Shown: in pieces, positions 8,953 through 17,461 of the stretch
Position numbering within the stretch: the stretch's first letter is position 1
Layout of the letters: each line of letters opens with the position of its first letter
From: Streptomyces griseocarneus
GTDB taxonomy: Bacteria; Actinomycetota; Actinomycetes; Streptomycetales; Streptomycetaceae
Length of the DNA stretch: 64,000 bases
Direction of reading: 5' to 3'
Assembly: GCA_003674045.1 (NCBI GenBank)
Contig: PENC01000001.1
Span: 868,001-932,000, forward strand
Translations under genes and position numbers: made by a program
The notes under the pieces: model-generated
What the model saw: the letters and a program-made list of their open reading frames with translations, nothing else
Database searches by the model: none
Told to the model about the DNA's origin: nothing

Positions 8953-9930
8953 ATGGTGGACATGACGCCGCGCCGGAATGTGTTGATCGTCCTCTTCGAG
9001 GAGGTGCTGAGCCTCGATGTGACGGGCCCTCTCGAAGTGTTCACCGGAGGAGGTTCCTCCGTCGGTGACACCAAGGCGTACCGGGTCCGCACCGCCACGG
9101 TCGACGGCCGTCCCGTGCGCACCAGCAGCGGGCTGCTGCTGACGCCGGACTGCGCGCTCGACGAGGCGGACGCCCCGCACACCCTGGTGGTGCCCGGCGG
9201 CGACGGCACCCGCGCGCCGGACCCGCGGCTGGTCGACTGGCTGCGGGAGAACGCGCCGCGCGCCGAGCGTGTCGTGTCCGTGTGCACCGGCGCGTTCCTG
9301 CTCGCCGAGGCGGGGCTGCTCGACGGCCGCCGGGCGACGACGCACTGGGCGCTGTGCACCGCGCTCGCCCAGCGGTTCCCGGAGATCCGGGTGGAGCCCG
9401 ACCCGATCTACGTGCGCGACGGCAACATCGCCACCTCCGCGGGCGTCACCGCGGGCATCGACCTCGCGCTCGCCCTCGTCGAGGAGGACCTGGGCCGGGA
9501 CCAGGCGCTCGCCGCTGCCCGCAACCTCGTCGTCTTCCTGCGCCGCCCCGGCAACCAGACCCAGTTCAGCGCGCAGCTGGCCGCGCAGACCGCGCGCCGG
9601 GCGCCGCTGCGCGACATCCAGCACTGGGTCGTCGAGAACCCCGACGCCGACCTCTCTGTCGACGCGCTCGCCGCCCGTTCGGGCATGTCGCCGCGGCACT
9701 TCGCCCGCGCCTTCCAGAACGAGGTCGGCATGACGCCCGGCCGCTACGTCGACCGGGTCCGGCTGGAGGCCGCGCGCCGGCTGCTGGAGGACACCGACGA
9801 CTGTGTGAACAAGATCGCACGCGTCTGTGGCTACGGTACGCCGGAGAGCATGCGCCGCGCCTTCGTCCGCTCCCTGGGGGCCTCGCCCGCCGAGTACCGG
9901 CGCCGCTTCCAGCCCCTGACCCCGGCCTGA
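8953..9930 (+). CDS. GlxA family transcriptional regulator (DJ-1/AraC)
   Basis: 325 residues. The N-terminal half is a DJ-1/PfpI (class I glutamine amidotransferase-like) sensor domain with a conserved nucleophile-elbow Cys111 (VSVCTGAFLLAEAG). The C-terminal third is an AraC/XylS DNA-binding domain (LSVDALAARSGMSPRHFARA and VNKIARVCGYGTPESMRRAF, two HTH units). I chose ATG 8953 because GGAG lies 9 nt upstream; the frame stays open further 5' without such a site. The next gene encodes a free-standing DJ-1 domain of the same subfamily 44 nt downstream, so regulator and enzyme probably form a unit responding to the same metabolite. The ligand is unknown. Confidence 0.92.
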   Translation: MVDMTPRRNVLIVLFEEVLSLDVTGPLEVFTGGGSSVGDTKAYRVRTATVDGRPVRTSSGLLLTPDCALDEADAPHTLVVPGGDGTRAPDPRLVDWLRENAPRAERVVSVCTGAFLLAEAGLLDGRRATTHWALCTALAQRFPEIRVEPDPIYVRDGNIATSAGVTAGIDLALALVEEDLGRDQALAAARNLVVFLRRPGNQTQFSAQLAAQTARRAPLRDIQHWVVENPDADLSVDALAARSGMSPRHFARAFQNEVGMTPGRYVDRVRLEAARRLLEDTDDCVNKIARVCGYGTPESMRRAFVRSLGASPAEYRRRFQPLTPA

Positions 9931-9974
9931 GGGCCCGTCACCCCGTATCCGCAGGACGTCAGAAAGGGACACCC

Positions 9975-10619
9975 GTGCAGATCGCCATCCTGCTCTACCC
10001 CGGCTTCACCGCACTCGACGCCATCGGCCCGTTCGAGACGCTCAGCAACCTCCCGGGCGCCGAGACGGTCTTCGTGGCCGAGCAGCCCGGCGCGCTGCGC
10101 AACGACAACGGCACGCTCTCGATGCTCGCGGACGCCTCGCTCGCCGAGGTCGCCCGGCCCGACATCGTCGTGGTGCCCGGTAGCCCGAACGCCCTGGCCG
10201 CGCTGGAGACCGGTGCCGTGAGCGCGTGGCTGAGAGACGTCGACCGGACGACGACGTGGACGACGTCGGTGTGCACCGGCTCCCTGATCCTCGCCGCCTC
10301 CGGCCTGCTCAAGGGCCGTCGTGCCACCTCGCACTGGCTGTACCTGGAGGAGCTGGCCTCCTACGGCGTCGAGTCCACCGGCGAGCGGGTCGTCTTCGAC
10401 GACAAGTACGTGACCGCGGCCGGTGTCTCCTCCGGCATCGACATGGGCCTCGCGCTCGCGGGCCGCATCGCGGGGGACCGCGTGGCCCAGAGCATCCAGC
10501 TGCTCATCGAGTACGACCCGCAGCCGCCGTACGACGCGGGCTCCCCGGAGAAGGCCCCGGCGGACATCGTCGAGGAGTGGCGGGGCCGCAAGGTGGAAAC
10601 GGGCAGCCTGTTCGCGTAG
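9975..10619 (+). CDS. DJ-1/PfpI family protein, isonitrile hydratase-like
   Basis: 214-residue single-domain DJ-1/PfpI protein (QIAILLYPGFTALDAIGPFE; nucleophile Cys100 in TSVCTGSLILAASGLL; ATSHWLYLEEL). This pattern is shared with isonitrile hydratases and with the sensor half of GlxA regulators. It starts at GTG 9975 with an AAAGGGA site upstream. It lies directly behind the GlxA-type gene in the same direction, so co-transcription is likely. Isonitrile hydration is one possible activity, but hydrolytic or glyoxalase-type chemistry cannot be excluded from sequence. Confidence 0.88.
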   Translation: MQIAILLYPGFTALDAIGPFETLSNLPGAETVFVAEQPGALRNDNGTLSMLADASLAEVARPDIVVVPGSPNALAALETGAVSAWLRDVDRTTTWTTSVCTGSLILAASGLLKGRRATSHWLYLEELASYGVESTGERVVFDDKYVTAAGVSSGIDMGLALAGRIAGDRVAQSIQLLIEYDPQPPYDAGSPEKAPADIVEEWRGRKVETGSLFA

Positions 10620-10649
10620 CGGCCTGTCCGCGCAGCGGCACACGGACCA

Positions 10650-10690
10650 GGGTGGGGAGGACCGGGACGGGGGTCCGGCCCTCCCCACCC
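10650..10690. terminator. bidirectional hairpin terminator
   Basis: Inverted repeat GGGTGGGGAGG (10650-10660) and CCTCCCCACCC (10680-10690), an 11-bp perfect stem. It lies exactly between the converging DJ-1 gene and the enoyl-CoA hydratase homolog, so it can terminate both. Confidence 0.7.
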
Positions 10691-10701
10691 CTCGCACGTT
10701 T

Positions 10702-11445
10702 TCAGACGGTCCAGACGAACCGCGGTTCGCGCCGCTCGAGGAACGCCGCGACGCCCTCCGCCGCCTCGTCGCTCCCCGACGCCCGCTCCGACCAGTACGC
10801 CGCCCGGTCCACGTACCCCGCCACGAACTCCTTCGCCGCGGCCTGGGTCAGCTGTGAGCGGGAGGCGAGCACCCGGGCGTACTCCGCGACCCGCTTGTCC
10901 AGCGCGTCGCCGGGCCACACCTCGTCCACCAGGCCCGTGCGCAGCGCCCGCTCCGTGTCGATCAGCTCGGCGGAGAAGAGCAGGTGCTTGGCCGTCGCGG
11001 GCCCGACCAGCTCCGTCAGCCGCCGCGTGGACGAGGCCGCGTAGACGATGCCCAGCCGCGCCGGGGTCACCCCGAAGGACGCGCCCTCGGCCGCGAAGCG
11101 CAGGTCGCAGGCGGCCGCGAGCTGGCAGCCGCCGCCCACGCAGAAGCCGCGGATCGCCGCGAGCGTCGGCTTGGGGAAGGCCGCGAGTGCCTCCTCTGCG
11201 GCGACGGCCAGGTCGCGCGAGCCCGAGCCGCCGTCCGTCAGCCCGGAGATGTCCGCGCCCGCGCAGAACGTGTCGCCCTCGCCGGTGAGCACCAGCACCC
11301 GCACGGCCGGGTCGGCGGCGCAGCGCTCCAGCAGCCCGGGCAGGGCCCGCCACATGGCGTCCGTCATGGCGTTCCGCTTGGCGGGGTTGGCTATGCGGAC
11401 GGTCGCGGTGCCGTCGGCGATGGTGAGATGCAGTGCGGGCTCCAT
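10702..11445 (-). CDS. enoyl-CoA hydratase/isomerase family protein
   Basis: 247-residue crotonase-fold protein. The CoA/oxyanion-hole motifs are present (CAGADISGL and GFCVGGGCQLAAACD). The stretch where typical hydratases carry the catalytic glutamates reads FGVTPARLGIVYAASSTRRL, and neither usual Glu is seen there. A classic 2-enoyl-CoA hydratase reaction is therefore doubtful, and an isomerase, thioesterase-like or other crotonase activity is possible. Divergent from the HdeD-like gene (75 nt between starts) and convergent with the DJ-1 gene. Confidence 0.85.
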   Translation of the reverse strand: MEPALHLTIADGTATVRIANPAKRNAMTDAMWRALPGLLERCAADPAVRVLVLTGEGDTFCAGADISGLTDGGSGSRDLAVAAEEALAAFPKPTLAAIRGFCVGGGCQLAAACDLRFAAEGASFGVTPARLGIVYAASSTRRLTELVGPATAKHLLFSAELIDTERALRTGLVDEVWPGDALDKRVAEYARVLASRSQLTQAAAKEFVAGYVDRAAYWSERASGSDEAAEGVAAFLERREPRFVWTV

Positions 11446-11520
11446 GGCCGGATGCTATCCGGGGCGCGATTCCATGATCCGACCTATGCTCGCAACAGGG
11501 GGCGCTGTGAGGAGGCGCTC

Positions 11521-12102
11521 ATGTCCAGGGGTACGAGACGGGCGAACACCCCGGCCGGCAGGCTCGGCCGCCGCTTCGGCGTGCTGGCGCTGCTGGGCGG
11601 AATCCTGGTGCTCGCCGGGCTGGTCGGACTGGCCTACGTGGGGTTCGCGACGCTCACCACGATGATCCTCTTCGGCTGGCTGCTGCTGATCGGCGGGATC
11701 GTCGGCCTGGTGCACGCCGTGCAGTCGCGGGACACCAGTTTCTTCTGGCTCGGCGTGGTGGTCGCCGCGCTCAACATCGCCGCGGGCGCCGTGGTGATCC
11801 GGCGGCCCGAGGTCGCCGCCGTGGGGCTGACCATGTTCGCGGCACTGCTCTTCCTCACCGGCGGGCTCTTCCGGCTGGTGGGCAGCCTGGTGGTGCGCGG
11901 GCCGCAGATGGGCTGGACGCTGGTGCAGGGTGCCTTCGGGCTGCTGCTGGGCATCCTGGTACTGGTCGACTGGCCGCACAGCAGCCTGTACGTCATCGGC
12001 ACCTTCTTCTCCCTCGCCCTGCTCTTCGACGGGCTCGGCCTCATCGCCCTCGGGATCGGCGGACGGCAGGTCGTGAACCTGGTCTCGGAGAAGGACCGGT
12101 GA
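11521..12102 (+). CDS. HdeD family (DUF308) membrane protein
   Basis: 193 residues with a short basic N-terminus and six predicted membrane helices in three hairpins (LALLGGILVLAGLVGLAYV, MILFGWLLLIGGIVGLV, LGVVVAALNIAAGAVVI, FAALLFLTGGLFRLVGSL, GAFGLLLGILVLV, LFDGLGLIALGI). This repeated hairpin arrangement and the length are those of the HdeD/DUF308 family, linked to acid stress in enterobacteria; the role in actinomycetes is unknown. GAGGAGG lies 7 nt before ATG 11521. Confidence 0.88.
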   Translation: MSRGTRRANTPAGRLGRRFGVLALLGGILVLAGLVGLAYVGFATLTTMILFGWLLLIGGIVGLVHAVQSRDTSFFWLGVVVAALNIAAGAVVIRRPEVAAVGLTMFAALLFLTGGLFRLVGSLVVRGPQMGWTLVQGAFGLLLGILVLVDWPHSSLYVIGTFFSLALLFDGLGLIALGIGGRQVVNLVSEKDR

Positions 12103-12303
12103 GGGCGGCTCGGAAGAAGATGTTCCGGATCGTTCAAGAGGCCGCGGGAAGGATGGCCAGGAACAGTCGCGTGAGTGACCGTGGCATACGCACGCGATCA
12201 AATGCCGTCGATAGACGCTGATTTCCGCGCAGAATGCCGGTACGGACCCCCGCGTTCCCAACACTCGATGTGCGGTCGAGACGGTGAGGGGTTGGTATCG
12301 GAC

Positions 12304-12804
12304 ATGGAAATCCTCGGGAGCGTCCCGCCCGAACCCGGACAGGCCCCGCCCCGCAGGCCGATCGAGTTCGACGGCGCCTGGCGGTTCACGGCTCCCGCGC
12401 TGGACTCCTCCGTACCCCGCGCCAGACACGCCGTCCGCGACCTGCTGGGACACCAGCGCGTCCCGCTGCGCGACGACCTGCTGCACGGCCTGCTGCTGAT
12501 CGTCTCCGAGCTCGTCACCAACGCCGTGCAGCACGCGGCGCTGCTCTCGCCCGAGGTGGCCGTGGAGATCTCCATCGGGCCGCACTGGGTACGGGTGGCC
12601 GTCGAGGACGACCACCCCTACCGGCCCAAGCCCCTGGAGGCGGACGACGACCGCATCGGCGGCCGCGGGCTCCTCCTCGTCAAGACGATCTCCGACGAGG
12701 CGGGCGGCCTGTGCGACGTCGAGCACACGCCGAACGGCGGGAAGGTGGTCTGGGCCGCCCTCCCGCTCGGCACGCCCGCTACCAGCCCGCTGCGTCCCCG
12801 GTGA
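12304..12804 (+). CDS. ATP-binding protein, anti-sigma-factor-like HATPase
   Basis: 166 residues from ATG 12304, with GAGGGG upstream; the frame is open to 12175 but the extension has no better start. A single HATPase_c domain is visible: N box LIVSELVTNAVQHA, G1-like box VAVEDDHPYRPKP and G2-like RIGGRGLLLVKTISDEAG. This is the RsbW/SpoIIAB-like family, very abundant in Streptomyces, whose members bind ATP and may act on sigma or anti-sigma factors. No partner gene is adjacent. The last 26 nt overlap, tail to tail, the end of idi on the other strand. Confidence 0.85.
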   Translation: MEILGSVPPEPGQAPPRRPIEFDGAWRFTAPALDSSVPRARHAVRDLLGHQRVPLRDDLLHGLLLIVSELVTNAVQHAALLSPEVAVEISIGPHWVRVAVEDDHPYRPKPLEADDDRIGGRGLLLVKTISDEAGGLCDVEHTPNGGKVVWAALPLGTPATSPLRPR

Positions 12805-13390
12805 TCTCGCGCACCACCGGGCGCGCCGTGTCCAGCACATCCATGAACCACGCCGAGAAGGTGAACTTCTCGCGCATCGCGTCGAGCTCCGCGGGCGTCA
12901 CGAAGGCCGTGTCCTCGACCTCCTCCGGATCCGGCCGCAGCCCGGCGCGCATGATCCCGACGAACAGGTGGTTGTACTCCTGCTCGACCAGGCCGGACGC
13001 GGGATCGGGGTGGTTGTAGCGCACCGTGCCCGCCTCGCGCATCAGTGCGGGGGCCGCGCCCAGCTCCTCGGCCGTACGGCGGGCCGCCGCGACGAACGGC
13101 TGCTCGTTCGGGTACGGGTGCCCGCAGCAGGTGTTCGACCAGACGCCGGGGGAGTGGTACTTCCCGAGGGCCCGGCGCTGGAGCAGCAGCCGCCCGTGCT
13201 CGTCGAAGAGGAAGACCGAGAAGGCGCGGTGCAGCCGCCCCGGGGCGATGTGCGCGGAGAGCTTCTCCGCGGTGCCGATCGTTCTGCCGGACTCGTCGAC
13301 CAGTTCCAGCATGATCGGTTCAGCTGCGCCCTCGGGGGCGGGGACCGCCGGGTCCTCGGCGGACGGGCCCTTGGCAGGTGTGATCGGCAT
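12779..13390 (-). CDS. idi: isopentenyl-diphosphate delta-isomerase, type I
   Basis: 203-residue Nudix-fold enzyme that interconverts isopentenyl and dimethylallyl diphosphate. The active-site cysteine is in SNTCCGHP (Cys88/Cys89; Cys89 aligns with the catalytic Cys of E. coli Idi). The catalytic glutamate region is VEQEYNH (Glu136, Glu138). The Nudix-type helix is AARRTAEELGA. About 25 N-terminal residues rich in Ala/Pro precede the domain. It fits functionally with the hopanoid/MEP genes 9 kb downstream, balancing the C5 units they use, but it is transcribed separately. Confidence 0.95.
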   Translation of the reverse strand: MPITPAKGPSAEDPAVPAPEGAAEPIMLELVDESGRTIGTAEKLSAHIAPGRLHRAFSVFLFDEHGRLLLQRRALGKYHSPGVWSNTCCGHPYPNEQPFVAAARRTAEELGAAPALMREAGTVRYNHPDPASGLVEQEYNHLFVGIMRAGLRPDPEEVEDTAFVTPAELDAMREKFTFSAWFMDVLDTARPVVREITGDAAGW

Positions 13391-13513
13391 TGACCATCCT
13401 CGTAGTCGGTCTTCGAACCCTCAAGTCTGCCGTACCCCGTTCCGGTGCGGATGATGGAGTCCGATCCGAATCCTGCGGCTGTGATCGTCCACACAGTCCT
13501 GTCGCCGCGGGCC

Positions 13514-13548
13514 GGTGGGGGCTGGTCGCGCAGTTCCCCGCGCCCCTT
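13514..13548 (+). repeat. dispersed intergenic repeat, copy 2
   Basis: Same 35-bp element as at 5251-5285, differing at one position in the visible core. It sits just past the galE stop, in the 13391-13556 gap between galE and idi, followed by a short CCCCTTCGGGG hairpin. Confidence 0.85.
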
Positions 13549-13556
13549 CGGGGCGC

Positions 13557-14546
13557 TCAGTTCACTGCCCGCGCCTCCGGGTGGTGGTGGCACCAGCCCT
13601 CCCACGCCGACGTCACCATGCTCCGTACGTCGTGCGCCGGGCTCCAGCCCAGCTCCTTCGCGATCAGCTCGTTCGACGCCACGACACGCGCGGGGTCGCC
13701 CGGACGACGCGGCCCGACCACGGGCGCGGGCTCCGCGTACCCCGTGACCTCGGCGATCAGGTCCGCCATCTCCCGTACGGACACGCCCCGGCCGGTGCCC
13801 ACGTTCAGCGTGAGGTCGCCCGTCTCCGGGCGGCCGTCGAGCCGCCGGGCCGCCGCCAGGTGCGCGGTGGCCAGGTCCTCGATGTGGATGTAGTCACGTA
13901 CGCAGGTGCCGTCGGGCGTGTCGTAGTCGTCACCGAAGATCCGCGGGCTCTCGCCCCGCGTGAGCCGGTCGAACATCATGGGGATGATGTTGTAGATGCC
14001 CGTGTCGGCCAGCTCCGGCACGGCCGCGCCCGCCACGTTGAAGTAGCGCAGGCACGCCGTGGAGATCCCGTGCGCGGCCCCCGCCGCCCGCACGAGCCAC
14101 TCCCCGGCCAGCTTGGTCTCGCCGTACGGATTGATCGGCAGGCACGGCGTCTCCTCCGTGACGAGGTCCACGTCCGGCATGCCGTAGACGGCCGCGGAGG
14201 AGGAGAAGACAAAGCTTCCGATCCCCGCCGCCACCACGGACTCCAGCAGCACGGTCAGGCCGTGCACGTTCTCCCGGTAGTAGAGCAGCGGCTTCTCGAC
14301 CGACTCCCCGACCTGCTTCTTCGCCGCCAGGTGCACCACACCCGTGACCCCGAGATCCGCGAACGTGCGGTCGAGCAGCTCGCGGTCCAGCACGGAGCCC
14401 TGCACCAGCGCGCATCCCCGGGGCAGCCGCTCCGCCGCGCCGGTGGACAGGTCGTCCAGCACGGCGACCCGCTCCCCGGCGTCCGTCATCGCCCGGGCCA
14501 CATGCCCCCCGATGTACCCGGCACCACCTGTGATCAGCCACGTCAT
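13557..14546 (-). CDS. galE: UDP-glucose 4-epimerase
   Basis: 329-residue extended short-chain dehydrogenase/reductase. The NAD-binding motif is GGAGYIGGH at the N-terminus, the catalytic Ser/Tyr/Lys set is FSSSAAVYG and NPYGETKLAGEW, and RYFNVAGA and NVGTGRGVSV are typical of GalE. It interconverts UDP-glucose and UDP-galactose and so feeds sugar donors to glycan synthesis. It is divergent from the operon at 14940 with its CDP-alcohol enzymes and a glycosyltransferase, which makes a supply role for that pathway plausible but unproven. Confidence 0.93.
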   Translation of the reverse strand: MTWLITGGAGYIGGHVARAMTDAGERVAVLDDLSTGAAERLPRGCALVQGSVLDRELLDRTFADLGVTGVVHLAAKKQVGESVEKPLLYYRENVHGLTVLLESVVAAGIGSFVFSSSAAVYGMPDVDLVTEETPCLPINPYGETKLAGEWLVRAAGAAHGISTACLRYFNVAGAAVPELADTGIYNIIPMMFDRLTRGESPRIFGDDYDTPDGTCVRDYIHIEDLATAHLAAARRLDGRPETGDLTLNVGTGRGVSVREMADLIAEVTGYAEPAPVVGPRRPGDPARVVASNELIAKELGWSPAHDVRSMVTSAWEGWCHHHPEARAVN

Positions 14547-14939
14547 GACGGCACCCTAAGCCACCCCGCGTAAGGTCCCTGTTCCCTTCACACCGGTCCG
14601 CCCCCGCTCCGCGCCGCCGGACCACCCCCGAATGTCAAGAGGTGGTCAAAAGGTGCCTGACGATGTTCTTCAGGGTTCTTCATGAGCGACATCACCGGGA
14701 ACCGGGAAGGTCCTCCGCGCGTCCTTCCAGAGGCCCCCGGTGGCACCGCCGAGGGCGGTCCCGCCGGGTCGCGTCGCGGCGCACGTGCGGTGAACGGCTG
14801 CTTCCGGTGATCCGATAGCCTCTGCCGACGTGCCCGTACGCCACCCCACCCATGGCGTGGCACGCCCGCCGCACCGGACGTCCCGCAGAAGTCCGCGGCA
14901 TCCGCTTCCAAGGAGTGAGTTCGTCTGTCGACCGCCATC
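14547..14939. promoter_or_regulatory. divergent intergenic region galE / CDP-alcohol operon
   Basis: 393 bp without a convincing gene. It must hold the promoters for galE (leftward) and the seven-gene operon (rightward). I see no consensus pair good enough to name. A short direct repeat GTTCTTCA occurs twice near 14661-14679. An AAGGAG site at 14910-14915 is 9 nt from a CTG codon (14925) in frame with the next gene. Confidence 0.5.
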
Positions 14940-16712
14940 GTGACCGGTTCGCCGCCCGCAGGCTCCTCTCTTGAGGACGACCTGCGGTCCCTGGGCTTCG
15001 GCGTGCGCGTGGTCACCGACTCCGCCGCTGTCACCGCCGAGCTCGCCGCCGTCCCCGCGGACCAGCGCGTCGCGCTCGTCGACCCGCGCTTCGTGGGCCA
15101 CGTCCACTCCCTGCGCCTGGCGCTGACCGACCCCCGGTTTCCCGCCGCGGCGGCCACCGGCGCGCTGACGGCGCGGCCGGAGGCGCGCGGTGCCCTCCTG
15201 CGCGCGCTGCGGAGCGGCGAGGCGGTCTCGCCCGACGCCGTCGCCGCCCGGCTCGGCGCCGAAGGCGTGTCCGTCCACCGGCCCGACCTCGGCGTCCTCG
15301 TCGCCGCCGTGCCCGACGACGACGGGACCCGCGCCAAGACGCTCGCCGAGACCGCCGCGGTCGACGAGGAGGCCGTGCGCCTGCGCACCGCCGTGAAGTC
15401 CCGCGACGGCTTCTTCACCACCTTCTTCATCAGCCCGTACTCGCGCCATCTCGCGCGCTGGTGCGCGCGCCGCGGCCTCACCCCCAATCAGGTGACCACC
15501 GCCTCGCTGCTCACCGCCCTGATCGCGGCGGGCTGCGCGGCCACCGGCACCCGGGGCGGCTTCGTCGCCGCGGGCGCGCTGCTGCTCCTCTCCTTCGTGC
15601 TGGACTGCACCGACGGCCAGCTCGCCCGTTACTCCCTGCAGTACTCCACGCTCGGCGCCTGGCTCGACGCCACCTTCGACCGCGCCAAGGAGTACGCCTA
15701 CTACGCGGGCCTCGCCGTGGGCGCGGCCCGCGGCGGCGGCACCGACGACGTCTGGGCGCTCGCCCTGGGCGCGATGGTCCTGCAGACCTGCCGCCATGTG
15801 GTCGACTTCTCCTTCAACGAGGCCAACCACGACGCCACGGCCAATACGAGCCCCACCGCCGCGCTCTCCGACCGGCTCGACAGCGTCGGCTGGACCGTCT
15901 GGGTCCGCCGCATGATCGTGTTGCCCATCGGCGAGCGCTGGGCGCTGATCGCGGTCCTCACCGCCCTCACCACGCCCCGCGTCGTCTTCACCGTGCTGCT
16001 GATCGGCTGCGCGATCGCCGCCTGCTACACCACCGCGGGCCGCGTCCTGCGCTCGCTGACCCGCAAGGCGAAGCGCACCGACCGGGCCGCCCAGGCCCTC
16101 GCCGACCTCGCCGACTCCGGGCCGCTCGCCGAGCTCACGAGCCGTACGCTCGGCCGGTCGATGGCCGCGGGCACCTACAGCGCCCCCTACTGGGCGATCC
16201 TCGGCGCCGCCGCCCTCTTCGTCTGGCCGCTCGTCGCGCACACCGTGGGCACCTGGCGGGCCGTGCCCCAGGCCGTGGTCTACGGCGTCCTCGCCGGGGT
16301 GGCCGTCGCCCACGCGCTCAAGGGCCCCCTCGACTGGCTCGTCCCCCCGGTCTTCCGGGCCGCGGAATACTGCCTGGTCCTGGCCCTGGCGGCGACCTCC
16401 GACGAGGCCGGGGCCCTGCCCGCGGCTTTCGGCCTGGTGGCCGCGGTCGCCTACCATCACTACGACACGGTGTACCGCATCCGCGGTGGCACCGGCGCGC
16501 CCCCCCACTGGCTGGTGCGGGCGATCGGCGGGCACGAGGGACGGGTCCTGGCGGTCTCGGTCGCCGCCGCCCTGTGGCACGACCAAGGTTTCACGATCGC
16601 GCTGACGGTCCTGGCGTCCGCCATCGCGCTCACGGTGCTCACCGAGAGCATCCGCTTCTGGGTGTCCTCCGCGGCACCCGCAGTACACGACGAATCAGGA
16701 GAACCCGCATGA
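14940..16712 (+). CDS. CDP-alcohol phosphotransferase with N- and C-terminal extensions
   Basis: 590 residues from GTG 14940. The only ribosome-binding site (AAGGAG, 14910-14915) fits CTG 14925, which would add five residues. Residues 1-150 form a soluble domain I do not recognise. Residues about 150-400 form a CDP-alcohol phosphotransferase domain with the complete motif D222-x2-D225G-x2-AR-x8-G-x3-D243-x3-D247 and several membrane helices. The C-terminal 200 residues add more helices, of the kind annotated as DUF5941. Such enzymes move a phospho-alcohol from a CDP donor to an acceptor, releasing CMP. First gene of the operon; its end overlaps the nucleotidyltransferase gene (ATGA). Donor and acceptor are unknown. 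The arrangement recalls inositol-phosphate cytidylyltransferase/DIPP-synthase pairs. Confidence 0.85.
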   Translation: MTGSPPAGSSLEDDLRSLGFGVRVVTDSAAVTAELAAVPADQRVALVDPRFVGHVHSLRLALTDPRFPAAAATGALTARPEARGALLRALRSGEAVSPDAVAARLGAEGVSVHRPDLGVLVAAVPDDDGTRAKTLAETAAVDEEAVRLRTAVKSRDGFFTTFFISPYSRHLARWCARRGLTPNQVTTASLLTALIAAGCAATGTRGGFVAAGALLLLSFVLDCTDGQLARYSLQYSTLGAWLDATFDRAKEYAYYAGLAVGAARGGGTDDVWALALGAMVLQTCRHVVDFSFNEANHDATANTSPTAALSDRLDSVGWTVWVRRMIVLPIGERWALIAVLTALTTPRVVFTVLLIGCAIAACYTTAGRVLRSLTRKAKRTDRAAQALADLADSGPLAELTSRTLGRSMAAGTYSAPYWAILGAAALFVWPLVAHTVGTWRAVPQAVVYGVLAGVAVAHALKGPLDWLVPPVFRAAEYCLVLALAATSDEAGALPAAFGLVAAVAYHHYDTVYRIRGGTGAPPHWLVRAIGGHEGRVLAVSVAAALWHDQGFTIALTVLASAIALTVLTESIRFWVSSAAPAVHDESGEPA

Positions 16713-17461
16713 TCGGCCTCGTGCTGGCCGCCGGCGCCGGACGGCGTCTGCGTCCCTACACCGACACCCTCCCGAAGGCCCTGGTGCCGGTCGGCCCCGA
16801 GGGCGACGAGGAGTCGCTCACGGTCCTCGACCTCACCCTCGGCAACTTCGCCGAGGTCGGCCTGACCGAGGTCGCGATCGTCGTCGGCTACCGCAAGGAG
16901 GCCGTGTACGCGCGCAAGGAGGCGCTGGAGGCCAAGTACGGCCTGAAGCTGACCCTCATCGACAACGACAAGGCCGAGGAGTGGAACAACGCCTACTCCC
17001 TGTGGTGCGCGCGTGAGGTCCTGGGGCGCGGTGTGATCCTCGCCAACGGCGACACCGTCCACCCGGTCTCGGTCGAGAAGACCCTGCTCGCCGCCCGCGG
17101 CAACGGCCAGAAGATCATCCTCGCCCTCGATACGGTCAAGCAGCTGGCCGACGAGGAGATGAAGGTCGTCGTGGCCGACGGCAAGGGCGTCCAGAAGATC
17201 ACCAAGCTGATGGAGCCCAGCGAGGCCACCGGCGAGTACATCGGTGTCACCCTCATCGAGGCCGAGGCCGCCGAGGAGCTCGCCGACGCGCTGAAGGCCA
17301 CCTTCGAGCGCGACCCCGACCTCTACTACGAGGACGGCTACCAGGAGCTCGTCAACCGCGGCTTCCAGGTCGACACCGCCCCCATCGGCGACGTCAAGTG
17401 GGTCGAGATCGACAACCACGACGACCTCGCCAAGGGCCGGGGGATCGCGTGCCAGTACTGA
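16709..17461 (+). CDS. sugar/alditol-phosphate nucleotidyltransferase
   Basis: 250-residue NTP-transferase. The N-terminal signature is LAAGAGRRLRPYTDTLPKAL (nucleotide loop with the catalytic PK), followed by WNNAYSLWCAR, ILANGDTVHP (metal-binding Asp) and a C-terminal WVEIDNHDDLAKG. The last two resemble the CTP-using phosphocholine, inositol-phosphate and alditol-phosphate cytidylyltransferases more than the long glucose-1-phosphate enzymes. I infer that it makes the CDP-activated alcohol used by one or both neighbouring CDP-alcohol phosphotransferases. AGGAG lies before ATG 16709. It overlaps both the preceding and following genes, so tight translational coupling is expected. Confidence 0.88.
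   Translation: MIGLVLAAGAGRRLRPYTDTLPKALVPVGPEGDEESLTVLDLTLGNFAEVGLTEVAIVVGYRKEAVYARKEALEAKYGLKLTLIDNDKAEEWNNAYSLWCAREVLGRGVILANGDTVHPVSVEKTLLAARGNGQKIILALDTVKQLADEEMKVVVADGKGVQKITKLMEPSEATGEYIGVTLIEAEAAEELADALKATFERDPDLYYEDGYQELVNRGFQVDTAPIGDVKWVEIDNHDDLAKGRGIACQY

Noticed and set aside
15461..17461. Long frame joining the first CDP-alcohol enzyme and the nucleotidyltransferase
   Set aside because: The upstream part is an out-of-frame shadow; the real gene starts at ATG 16709 with its own ribosome-binding site.
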